From an uncultured Clostridia bacterium (GTDB taxonomy: Bacteria; Bacillota; Clostridia; Lachnospirales; Lachnospiraceae), in NCBI GenBank assembly GCA_945622055.1, contig CALZBV010000079.1, forward strand, positions 1 through 9,584: a DNA stretch of 9,584 nt, given 5' to 3'. Position numbers and translations under genes: made by a program. Shown here in pieces: positions 1 to 5,669 of this stretch; the stretch's first letter is position 1; every line of letters begins with the position of its first letter. Under the pieces are notes generated by a model. It did not search any database. It saw only the letters and a program-made list of their open reading frames with translations, and was not told where the DNA came from.

Positions 1-956
1 CGACCGATTACCATTGTCACGGTATTTCCGCCAAACGCAAGAATCGCATCACTTACAAGCACCGGAATACTGATTCGGATATACTCCGGAACCAGGCTGC
101 CTGCCTTCATAAAGATATCCTTCACGCGGAAGCCGATGCTCTTATCCACAAAAAGAAGATAACCGCATATCATCGTTGCCTCAAATATTCTGGCAATGAG
201 CGTACCGAGTGCCGCACCTACGATTCCAAGCTCCGGTGCACCGAACTTACCGAAAATAAGACTGTAGTTTGCTCCCAGGTTAACGAAAAACGCCCCAATT
301 GACACATACAACGGATACTTTACCTTGCCGACGTTTCGAAGAACAATCGTACAAACAAGAGAAAGTCCGAGGAAAAAGAAGGTAATTACGGAATACTTTA
401 AGTACTTAACTCCGGCTTCCTGAATCAGACGCACATTTTCTGCATCCTGCACTTCTTTATCCAAATCCGTCTGCTCTGCCAAAGCTGTACCGCCTTCTGC
501 TTTTGCGTCATCGACCTTCCCCTCTATTCCGGAACCGGCTTCCGTATCCATAGTCTGTTCCTGCTGTGCTGACTTTTTAGATGTATAAGACTGCATAATC
601 TGCTTCGGGAACAACGCTGTAATTACGGCAAACAGCAGCGCAAGCACGAGTGTAAGCCGAAGCATAATCGCCATCGTCTTTTTCAGCGACTGCATTTCCC
701 GCATCGCCCAGTATCTGGCCACTAAAACCGAAGCACCCATTCCGATACCCATGCAGAAAATATGGTATATACTGATAAACTGATTTGCAAGTGACGCCGC
801 GGACAGCTCCACCTCGCCGACCTTGCCGACCATTATCGTGTCCAGCATATTCACTCCAATCGCGATTGCACTTTGCATCGCAATCGGAAGTGCGAGTGTC
901 AACACCTTCAGATAAAACGACTTATCTGAAATAAATAACTTCTTTAATCCTTTCAT
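1..956 (-). CDS. MATE family efflux transporter (N-terminal two thirds, partial)
   Basis: A multidrug/toxic-compound extrusion protein of the inner membrane that would export small molecules in exchange for Na+ or H+; the substrate cannot be told. The reading frame stays open to the window edge, so 318 residues are seen out of a usual ~450. The start is ATG at 956, preceded by a GGAAGG ribosome binding site. Residues 18-45 (ALPIAMQSA ... NMLDTIMVGKVGE) match the MATE first helix and its typical VD.IMVG-type segment, followed by LSAASLANQ (51-59) and a long run of hydrophobic helices. LRNVGK (206-211) and LGIVGAALGT (243-252) are also family-typical. Odd: residues about 127-178 form a hydrophilic, Ala/Glu/Asp/Lys-rich segment between predicted helices where relatives have only a short loop. 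It is transcribed divergently from the QueT gene. Family assignment is confident; the C-terminal half is not seen. Confidence 0.93.
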   Translation of the reverse strand, partial: MKGLKKLFISDKSFYLKVLTLALPIAMQSAIAIGVNMLDTIMVGKVGEVELSAASLANQFISIYHIFCMGIGMGASVLVARYWAMREMQSLKKTMAIMLRLTLVLALLFAVITALFPKQIMQSYTSKKSAQQEQTMDTEAGSGIEGKVDDAKAEGGTALAEQTDLDKEVQDAENVRLIQEAGVKYLKYSVITFFFLGLSLVCTIVLRNVGKVKYPLYVSIGAFFVNLGANYSLIFGKFGAPELGIVGAALGTLIARIFEATMICGYLLFVDKSIGFRVKDIFMKAGSLVPEYIRISIPVLVSDAILAFGGNTVTMVIG

Positions 957-971
957 GATACACACCTTCCC

Positions 972-1000
972 TTGACAAAACGTTCCGAACCACATATAAT
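972..1000 (+). promoter_or_regulatory. SigA-type promoter of the QueT gene
   Basis: Consensus -35 TTGACA (972-977) and consensus -10 TATAAT (995-1000) are separated by exactly 17 nt. Transcription should start near 1007, just ahead of the preQ1 riboswitch, giving a leader of about 50 nt. A perfect promoter is a common pairing with post-transcriptional riboswitch control. Confidence 0.92.
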
Positions 1001-1009
1001 GAGAATCGC

Positions 1010-1049
1010 CGTCAGTTCGTAACCATCCTGACGTAAAACAAAACTAAGG
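1010..1049 (+). promoter_or_regulatory. preQ1-I riboswitch, translational type
   Basis: CGTCAG (1010-1015) pairs with CTGACG (1028-1033) to form P1, with a 12-nt loop beginning TTCG and containing AACC (1021-1024). The A-rich tail (1034-1043) ends in CTAAGG (1044-1049). This order of hairpin, A-rich tail and terminal CUAAGG is the compact H-type pseudoknot of the preQ1 class I aptamer. The loop cytosines near 1023-1024 can pair with GG at 1048-1049. These same G residues belong to the AAGGAG ribosome binding site (1046-1051) of the QueT gene. Ligand binding would therefore hide the site and shut translation off. No intrinsic terminator lies between aptamer and gene, which supports translational control. 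The class assignment rests on pattern match only. Confidence 0.88.
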
Positions 1050-1059
1050 AGATTTTCAC

Positions 1060-1563
1060 ATGAAAAACACAAGTAACACTAAGCGGGCCATGACGACCCG
1101 TCAGCTCACCACGGCTGCAATTATTGCAGCACTCTATGTCGTTCTGACTATGATTTCCTCAGCACTTGGTATTGCCTCCGGCGTAATTCAGGTCCGCCTT
1201 TCCGAAGCCCTGGCCATCCTGCCGTGCTTTACCGTTGCTGCCGTTCCGGGCGTAACAGTAGGGTGTCTTCTGGCAAACATAGTTACCGGAGCACCGCTTC
1301 CGGACGTCATTTTCGGCACCCTTGCAACACTGATTGGCGTGCTTGGCGCAAGACTTCTCAGGAAGCACCCGGTATTGGCTCCGCTTCCGACAATTCTTAG
1401 CAATGCCATCATAATCCCGTTTGTCCTTCGTTTCGCCTATCAGGTGCCGGATGCCATCTGGTTCATGTTCCTTACCGTTGGGGCAGGTGAACTCATTAGC
1501 GTAGGAATCCTCGGACTGCTTCTATACAAGGTATTAAAAAAGCAGCGTACACTGTTTGAATAA
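1060..1563 (+). CDS. queT: QueT-family queuosine precursor transporter (ECF S component)
   Basis: A small integral membrane protein (167 residues) that binds and imports a queuosine precursor such as preQ1 or queuine. It belongs to the ECF-type substrate-binding (S) components, which need an EcfA/EcfT energising module encoded elsewhere. Residues 43-56 (IQVRLSEALAILPC), the stretch GCLLANI (68-74) and DVIFGTLATLIG (82-93) are typical of the QueT family (COG4708). About five or six hydrophobic helices are visible, with a basic N-terminus (KRAMTTRQL). The start is ATG at 1060 with AAGGAG 8 nt upstream, inside the riboswitch. It is monocistronic in this view: the next gene converges on it. The preQ1 riboswitch independently supports the substrate class. 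No queuosine biosynthesis gene is adjacent, consistent with a scavenging role, which is an inference. Confidence 0.93.
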   Translation: MKNTSNTKRAMTTRQLTTAAIIAALYVVLTMISSALGIASGVIQVRLSEALAILPCFTVAAVPGVTVGCLLANIVTGAPLPDVIFGTLATLIGVLGARLLRKHPVLAPLPTILSNAIIIPFVLRFAYQVPDAIWFMFLTVGAGELISVGILGLLLYKVLKKQRTLFE

Positions 1564-1584
1564 ATTCTCCGTCTCTTGGTTCGT

Positions 1585-1631
1585 TGTATTGCTGTTCGAA
1601 TTTGACTTCTAATCAATTCGCATGCAATACA
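1585..1631. repeat. Imperfect inverted repeat between convergent genes
   Basis: An 8-bp outer stem (TGTATTGC 1585-1592 with GCAATACA 1624-1631) and a 6-bp inner stem (CGAATT 1597-1602 with AATTCG 1615-1620) are separated by a small internal loop, with a 12-nt apical loop. It lies between the stop of the QueT gene and the end of the convergent DUF5714-like gene, so it may help end transcription. Neither side has a T-run, so it is not a canonical intrinsic terminator. Confidence 0.5.
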
Positions 1632-1661
1632 TATCATACCTTATCCTGACAAAATATTCAA

Positions 1662-1711
1662 GAGGAAAAAGAAAATTAAGTCAGACGTATTCGTTCCATT
1701 TTTCTTAATCT
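1662..1711 (-). terminator. Weak candidate terminator after the DUF5714-like gene
   Basis: On the minus strand AGATTAAG (1711-1704) can pair with CTTAATTT (1680-1673), followed by a T-rich stretch (TCTTTTTCC) down to about 1662. The stem is A/T-rich, includes a G-U pair, and has a 23-nt loop with only a small inner ACG/CGT pairing. It starts directly after the stop codon of the gene. The position fits, but the stability is poor. Confidence 0.35.
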
Positions 1712-2281
1712 TCACTGAAAAGAAGCTTCGCCGAAATACGGGCACCTTTCCCGGATGCACTGAGCATTCTGATTGGAATATTCACAGTTCATAGGTTCAA
1801 ACTCCAGGGTTACTCCATAATGACTGTTTACGTATTCCACACCATTCTTAAATGCTACCATCGCATCTCTTTTACAGCATCTTGGTCCGTTTATCTTCCC
1901 TAACTCACCAATTGCATCCGATGTAAATTGCATATGGTTTCCCCATGTACCATCCGTTGACAGCGGTCCGGTTCCGTCAATAATGGATAGGGCTGCTCCA
2001 ATGGAGGTAATCGCTCCGCATATTCCCCATAAACCACACATGGCTCCCGGCATTCTAAGGCCCTCTGTCATAAGCTTTTCAAGTGCAACATCAATATCAA
2101 TGCACCCTCCGGCATTTTTGTAAGCCACAAGCAAACACGCACCGTCTAATATATGATGTTCCGGTCCGTGAATACTCATATATTCCTTCCTTGCAATATT
2201 CCTGAATATATGAATGGGATTTGTTCCTTTCTCCTGCCTGATATCCTTTATGATTGCTTCTGCTTTTTCCTGAATCGTCAT
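1712..2281 (-). CDS. DUF5714-like Cys-rich protein of unknown function
   Basis: A soluble 189-residue protein that I recognise from memory as the DUF5714 type found in Clostridia and methanogenic archaea; no function is established. Visible signatures are HGPEHH (38-43), GACLLVAYKNAGG (47-59), MCGLWGICGA (81-90), GPRCCKRD (132-139), and a C-terminal Cys cluster CEYSNQNAQC...RCPYF (C166, C175, C180). With C49, C60, C82, C88, C135 and C136 this makes nine cysteines plus clustered histidines, suggesting metal, Fe-S or redox chemistry; that is an inference. There is no signal peptide or membrane helix. ATG at 2281 follows an AGGAGG site by 5 nt. It lies downstream of metK on the same strand, but a strong terminator and a 150-bp palindromic region separate them, so it is probably its own transcription unit. 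No clear promoter was found. Confidence 0.8.
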   Translation of the reverse strand: MTIQEKAEAIIKDIRQEKGTNPIHIFRNIARKEYMSIHGPEHHILDGACLLVAYKNAGGCIDIDVALEKLMTEGLRMPGAMCGLWGICGAITSIGAALSIIDGTGPLSTDGTWGNHMQFTSDAIGELGKINGPRCCKRDAMVAFKNGVEYVNSHYGVTLEFEPMNCEYSNQNAQCIRERCPYFGEASFQ

Positions 2282-2300
2282 AAATCCTCCTGTATTATAA

Positions 2301-2359
2301 GAACAAAGAATATCGCTTTGCGATGTTCTGCGCCGCTTTTTTGTCGCATTTTTGCGACA
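2301..2359. repeat. Two short GC hairpins upstream of the DUF5714-like gene
   Basis: ATCGC-TTT-GCGAT (2312-2324) is flanked by GAAC (2301-2304) and GTTC (2325-2328). A second hairpin, TGTCGCA-TTTT-TGCGACA (2342-2359), has a perfect 7-bp stem. Both lie in what would be the untranslated leader of the DUF5714-like gene. They resemble pieces of a dispersed palindromic element more than a known regulator; no riboswitch class fits. Confidence 0.5.
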
Positions 2360-2402
2360 TATTCCTTAGCAAAAGCGTGTGCATCCCCGCGGAGCGTTTT
2401 TG

Positions 2403-2435
2403 TGTAATAGGAAATTCGAGGAATTTCCTATTACA
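2403..2435. repeat. Perfect 15-bp palindrome with 3-nt spacer
   Basis: TGTAATAGGAAATTC (2403-2417), spacer GAG (2418-2420), and GAATTTCCTATTACA (2421-2435) form a perfect 15-bp inverted repeat. Outer T-rich (2395-2400) and A-rich (2436-2441) flanks could extend the stem after a 2-nt bulge. It directly follows the metK terminator on the minus strand. Its right arm borders the terminator T-run, but the palindrome has no T-run of its own. It looks like a REP/MITE-type dispersed repeat, or a mark of an old insertion. Confidence 0.75.
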
Positions 2436-2464
2436 AAAAAAGCTACACATTTCTGTATAGCTTT
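2435..2464 (-). terminator. Rho-independent terminator of metK
   Basis: On the minus strand AAAGCTA (2464-2458) pairs with TAGCTTT (2445-2439). An inner ACA/TGT pairing caps the stem after one A-C mismatch, and the loop is 4 nt. The stem runs into seven T residues (2441-2435). It lies about 65 nt after the metK stop codon. Form and position fit an intrinsic terminator. Confidence 0.85.
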
Positions 2465-2528
2465 CTTTAACCGACCCTTTTCAAACGAATGTCTTCTCAA
2501 ATCATACTTTTGCCAAATCATCCCGACA

Positions 2529-3722
2529 TTACTTCGCGTATTGGCGAAGCTCCTCTGCCTTATCGGTACGCTCCCACGGAAGATCCAGGTCATTTCTTCC
2601 GAAATGTCCGTATGCTGCCGTCTGCTTATAAATCGGGCGGCGAAGATCCAGCATCTTGATGATTCCTGCCGGGCGAAGATCAAAATGCTTACGAACGATT
2701 GCAACCAGCTCCTCATTGGTAAGCTTACTCGTTCCGAAGGCATCTACCATAACTGATGTCGGCTGTGCAACACCGATTGCATAGGAAAGCTGAATTTCAC
2801 ACTTCCTTGCAAGGCCCGCAGCCACAAGATTCTTTGCGGCATAGCGTGCAGCGTAGCAGGCAGAACGGTCCACCTTGGTGCAATCCTTACCTGAGAACGC
2901 TCCGCCGCCGTGACGCGCATATCCGCCGTAGGTATCGACGATAATCTTACGTCCGGTCAGACCACTGTCTCCGTTCGGTCCACCGATTACAAAACGTCCG
3001 GTTGGGTTAATAAAATATTTGGTGTTCTCATCAATCAGCTTCTTCGGAAGTACCGGCTCAAAAACATACTTCATGATATCCTCATGAATCTGCTCCTGAC
3101 TTATCTCCGGTGCATGCTGCGTCGAAAGAACCACTGCATTCAGATGAATCGGTTCTCCCTGCTCATTGTACTCAACCGTTACCTGGGATTTTCCGTCCGG
3201 ACGAAGGTATGGCAGAGTGCCATCCTTTCTTACCTTTGCAAGCTGACGGGTCAGCTTGTGTGCCAAAGAAATCGGATACGGCATAAGCTCTTCTGTCTCG
3301 TCCGTAGCATAACCGAACATCATACCCTGATCTCCTGCACCAATTGCCTCAATGTCCTCCTCAGACATCGTATTTTCCTTTGCTTCAAGCGCCTTGTCCA
3401 CGCCCATTGCGATATCCGCAGACTGTTTGTCCAGCGTAACAAGCACGGCGCAGCTGTCGCAGTCAAACCCATACTTTGCACGGTCATACCCAATCTCGCG
3501 TACCGTGTCACGTACAATCTTCTGAATATCCACCGTCGCCTTCGTGGTAATCTCACCCATAACCAGCACCAATCCGGTCGTACAAGCCGTTTCACATGCT
3601 ACACGGCTCATCGGGTCCTGCTCTAACAATGCATCCAAAACCGCATCCGAAATCTGATCGCAGACTTTATCCGGATGTCCTTCCGTTACTGATTCTGAAG
3701 TAAATAAAAATTTCTCTCCCAT
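2529..3722 (-). CDS. metK: S-adenosylmethionine synthetase
   Basis: Makes S-adenosylmethionine from methionine and ATP, releasing phosphate and pyrophosphate; a soluble, essential enzyme usually working as a tetramer. The 397-residue length equals the family norm. Visible signatures are GHPDK near the N-terminus (15-19; His16 and Asp18 are catalytic-site residues), GAGDQGMMFGYATDET (128-143, family signature 1), NPTGRFVIGGPNGDSGLTGRKI (239-260), and GGGAFSGKD (272-280, the P-loop-like signature 2) followed by KVDRSA. The frame is open upstream to 3779, but ATG at 3722 gives the conserved MGEKFLFTSESVTEGHPDK start and has GGAAGGAG 6 nt upstream, so it is chosen. Expression is controlled by a SAM-I riboswitch and leader terminator, a product feedback loop. 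It is probably monocistronic, with a strong 3' terminator. Confidence 0.99.
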   Translation of the reverse strand: MGEKFLFTSESVTEGHPDKVCDQISDAVLDALLEQDPMSRVACETACTTGLVLVMGEITTKATVDIQKIVRDTVREIGYDRAKYGFDCDSCAVLVTLDKQSADIAMGVDKALEAKENTMSEEDIEAIGAGDQGMMFGYATDETEELMPYPISLAHKLTRQLAKVRKDGTLPYLRPDGKSQVTVEYNEQGEPIHLNAVVLSTQHAPEISQEQIHEDIMKYVFEPVLPKKLIDENTKYFINPTGRFVIGGPNGDSGLTGRKIIVDTYGGYARHGGGAFSGKDCTKVDRSACYAARYAAKNLVAAGLARKCEIQLSYAIGVAQPTSVMVDAFGTSKLTNEELVAIVRKHFDLRPAGIIKMLDLRRPIYKQTAAYGHFGRNDLDLPWERTDKAEELRQYAK

Positions 3723-3777
3723 GTTTCTCCTTCCTTTTCCAAAGACATTAAAAATCTTTCCTCCTGCTGCGTGTCGC

Positions 3778-3817
3778 AAAAAACAACAAAACCCGCAGAG
3801 CCTGGCGCGCTGCGGGT
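3778..3817 (-). terminator. Leader terminator of the SAM-I riboswitch (expression platform)
   Basis: On the minus strand ACCCGCAG (3817-3810) pairs perfectly with CTGCGGGT (3798-3791) around an 11-nt loop, followed by TTTGTTGTTTTTT down to 3778. It sits between the aptamer and the metK start, about 55 nt before the start codon. When SAM is bound this stem should form and stop transcription. The antiterminator partner is discussed in the findings. Confidence 0.92.
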
Positions 3818-3838
3818 ATGATAACTAAAATCAGTTCC

Positions 3839-3938
3839 CTTATTGTTCGGTATTCCTACCGCTCAACTTGGCACCTTCCCGAACCGGGGGTTGCCGTGAC
3901 TTCGCAGAGCCTTTACTCTCCATCACTCTTAATAAGAG
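3839..3938 (-). promoter_or_regulatory. SAM-I (S-box) riboswitch aptamer
   Basis: Read on the minus strand, the leader shows the S-box order: CTCTTATTAAGAG near the 5' end (from 3938), GATGGAGAG, GGCTCTGCGAAGTCACGGCAACC-type core (about 3911-3889), AAGGTGCCAAGTTGAGC (about 3874-3858), and a P4 hairpin CGGTA-GGAA-TACCG, then AATAAG (3844-3839) closing P1 with CTTATT. The conserved CGGCAACC and GGTGCCAA blocks are the clearest marks of the class. It lies upstream of metK, a classic S-box target. High SAM would stabilise P1 and allow the downstream terminator to form, reducing metK transcription. Confidence 0.95.
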
Positions 3939-3962
3939 TATCGTTATTCATTTGACATGTTC

Positions 3963-3992
3963 AGAATACAACAAAACACATTTTTTTGTCAA
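3963..3992 (-). promoter_or_regulatory. Promoter of the metK leader
   Basis: On the minus strand TTGACA (3992-3987) and TATTCT (3968-3963) are separated by 18 nt. Transcription would begin near 3956, about 20 nt before the riboswitch aptamer and about 235 nt before the metK start. The -35 box is consensus; the -10 matches 4 of 6 positions. It abuts a degenerate repeat array upstream. Confidence 0.75.
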
Positions 3993-4081
3993 GTGTTTTT
4001 CTTTAAAGTTTTCCGGGCAATGTGTCTTCTTTAAAGCTTTCTAATCAATACGGTTTTCTTTAAAGCTTTCCGTTCAGTCAA
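3993..4081 (-). repeat. Degenerate direct repeat (3 units, 28/28/33 bp) upstream of metK
   Basis: On the minus strand three units each start with TTG and contain a GAAAGCTTTAAAGAA-like core: 4081-4049, 4048-4021 and 4020-3993. The palindromic core CTTTAAAG lies at 4058-4065, 4029-4036 and 4001-4008, a 28-29 bp period. The TTGACA of the metK -35 box continues the phase as the next unit start. Weaker related A/T-rich copies may run on to the HIT gene stop. It may be a regulator binding array, an UP-like A/T tract, or decayed tandem duplication. Confidence 0.6.
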
Positions 4082-4110
4082 TTTCCTAAAGATTTTTCTT
4101 AAAATGTTTC

Positions 4111-4521
4111 TTAAAGATTCTTCTTAATCTCCTCAGAGAGTGCAGCTGCTTCACCCTCCGCATAGCTTCCCTGCTTCCAGGTAACCTTCACGGTATCCTC
4201 TTTAAACCGTGGAATCATATGAAGGTGAAGATGAAACACCGTCTGTCCGGCTGCCTCTCCATTGTTCTGCACAACATTAAGTCCGTCACAGTGAAGTGCC
4301 TTCATCATAGCATTGGATACCCTTTTTACTACCAAAAGCGCCTCACGAAGCGTCTCATCCTCTGCCTCAAAAAGATTGGCAGAGTGTTTCTTCGGAAGCA
4401 GAATCACATGCCCCTTATTGGCCGGCGCAATATCCATAATTGCACGAAATGCCTCATCCTCATAAACCGTTGCGGACGGAATCTCCCCATTTGCAATCTT
4501 ACAAAAAATACAATTCTCCAT
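4111..4521 (-). CDS. HIT family (histidine triad) nucleotide-binding protein
   Basis: A small cytosolic hydrolase or binding protein of the HINT branch, acting on AMP-linked phosphoramidates or dinucleotides in related proteins. It has 136 residues, standard for the family. The histidine triad is HLHLHMI (H97, H99, H101), with preceding Gln-Thr-Val-Phe. N-terminal CIFCKI (C4, C7), with H46 and H97, is the pattern of the zinc site seen in many bacterial HIT proteins. GHVILLPKKH (37-46) and LNVVQNNGEAAGQTVFH (81-97) are family-typical. ATG at 4521 has AGGAGGAG 7 nt upstream. The stop lies at the edge of the repeat array upstream of the metK promoter; no strong terminator separates them, so some read-through into the metK leader is possible. 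The in vivo substrate is unknown. Confidence 0.95.
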   Translation of the reverse strand: MENCIFCKIANGEIPSATVYEDEAFRAIMDIAPANKGHVILLPKKHSANLFEAEDETLREALLVVKRVSNAMMKALHCDGLNVVQNNGEAAGQTVFHLHLHMIPRFKEDTVKVTWKQGSYAEGEAAALSEEIKKNL

Positions 4522-4551
4522 TTTATTTCTCCTCCTGTTTCATCTTCACAT

Positions 4552-4579
4552 TTCATAGGATGCGATTGTGAAGCGTCAA
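4552..4579 (-). promoter_or_regulatory. Candidate promoter of the HIT gene
   Basis: On the minus strand TTGACG (4579-4574) and TATGAA (4557-4552) are separated by 16 nt, which would place the start near 4546 and leave a leader of about 25 nt with the ribosome binding site. The -35 box matches 5 of 6, the -10 box 4 of 6. The gene could instead be read from the upstream flavodoxin-SCP2 gene. Confidence 0.35.
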
Positions 4580-4658
4580 GGTCCATAGCCTGCAAAATAT
4601 ACACTCTGTCGGCCTGCATCCCGTCAAATCTTTTCTTCCAATCCACATCCGTGCAGTC

Positions 4659-5669
4659 CTACACTAAGGTCTGGAACCGGAACAATACATCAAACTGCCT
4701 GAGCAGTCTGAAATCACCCTTTGCAGTAATATCTCCCGACATAAACGCTCCCTGAAACGTTACTCTTCCGTTGACAATGCGTTCCATCACCGCTCTGGTA
4801 AGCTTGGCTGTTACATCTGCAGAACATTCCTTCTCAACATAACTGCAAAACAGTTTTCCGTCCTTGACCTCCACCAGAAGTGTCCTTCCGTTGTCAACAA
4901 AGGAAAGCGCATAGGATACGTTGAGCTTTTCCTCTGAAGGGTGATAATTTGTTCTCAGATTTGCGATAAACTCCAGCTTCGGATCCATACCTGCACTGTT
5001 TTTTTCAAGCAGCCCCTTAAACATCTGGGAGAGCTCCTCTATATCCTCTTTCTGCCGCTTCACATATTTATCATCTGAAACATACTTTGACAAATCCTCG
5101 CTCTCCTGTGGAGTAAGCGGAATGGAAATCGTAGAAAGATTTCGCTTTATCATGGAATTACTGCTCGGAAACTGCAGTGACTTTCTGGAAACCGCGCGAT
5201 ACAAATTCTCTGCCTTATCTTCAATCAGCTTTCCCAAATCCGTATTTGTTTCAAAATCCACCTGATTCTCAACAAACGTGCAGACACCCTCGATTACCTT
5301 TCCACCCAAAAGCTCCCATGACGTACGAAGCGCAAGCTCCGCCTGACGTTCTCCGGTGGTGGTTGCCACTACCACCGGCATCATGTACATATTTTTCAGC
5401 TTTTCCTTGTCAGCATAAAGCCAGCAGGAATCCAGAAACTGCTGCATGTACCCACCGATTCCGTACCATTCCAACGGAACTGCGAGCACCACGCCATCGA
5501 CTTCCTTAATCGTTCCCGACAGCACAGCAATCTCATTCCTCTGCTCATACAGATTATACCTTTTGACCTGGACATTCAGTTCATCAAAAACCTGCGCAAT
5601 TTTGTTTACCACATAAATCGTTGTATCCTCAATCACGCCACGCCCACCGTAATATATCGCAATCTTCAT
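4659..5669 (-). CDS. Flavodoxin-like / SCP2-like sterol-carrier fusion protein
   Basis: A soluble 336-residue two-domain protein. Residues 1-165 look like the flavodoxin-like FMN reductase fold: a parallel strand MKIAIYYG at the start, then DGVVLAVPLEWYGIGGYMQQFLD (58-80), which resembles the FMN-contact loop of NAD(P)H-dependent FMN reductases, and VVVATTTGE (99-107). After a charged helical linker (about 185-235), residues 240-330 carry an SCP2-like lipid-binding fold ending GAFMSGDITAKGDFRLLRQFDVLF, the usual SCP2 C-terminal pattern. It may reduce or shuttle a hydrophobic or quinone-like ligand, but this is an inference. ATG at 5669 has GGAGGT 5 nt upstream and overlaps the rhomboid stop in ATGA, so the two are translationally coupled. 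No signal peptide is seen. An open frame of about 85 codons follows its TAG stop. Confidence 0.8.
   Translation of the reverse strand: MKIAIYYGGRGVIEDTTIYVVNKIAQVFDELNVQVKRYNLYEQRNEIAVLSGTIKEVDGVVLAVPLEWYGIGGYMQQFLDSCWLYADKEKLKNMYMMPVVVATTTGERQAELALRTSWELLGGKVIEGVCTFVENQVDFETNTDLGKLIEDKAENLYRAVSRKSLQFPSSNSMIKRNLSTISIPLTPQESEDLSKYVSDDKYVKRQKEDIEELSQMFKGLLEKNSAGMDPKLEFIANLRTNYHPSEEKLNVSYALSFVDNGRTLLVEVKDGKLFCSYVEKECSADVTAKLTRAVMERIVNGRVTFQGAFMSGDITAKGDFRLLRQFDVLFRFQTLV

Noticed and set aside
957..1059. Minus-strand promoter for the MATE gene
   Set aside because: A TATATG-like -10 exists but no convincing -35 box at the right distance; too weak to list.
2282..2300. TATAAT on the minus strand just before the DUF5714-like gene as its promoter
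   Set aside because: It is only 2 nt from the ribosome binding site, so transcripts would start inside it, and no good -35 box lies at 16-18 nt.
2910..3626. Long 238-codon plus-strand ORF inside metK
   Set aside because: It lies fully antisense to metK, which is certain by its motifs; the translation resembles no protein and lacks a start signal.
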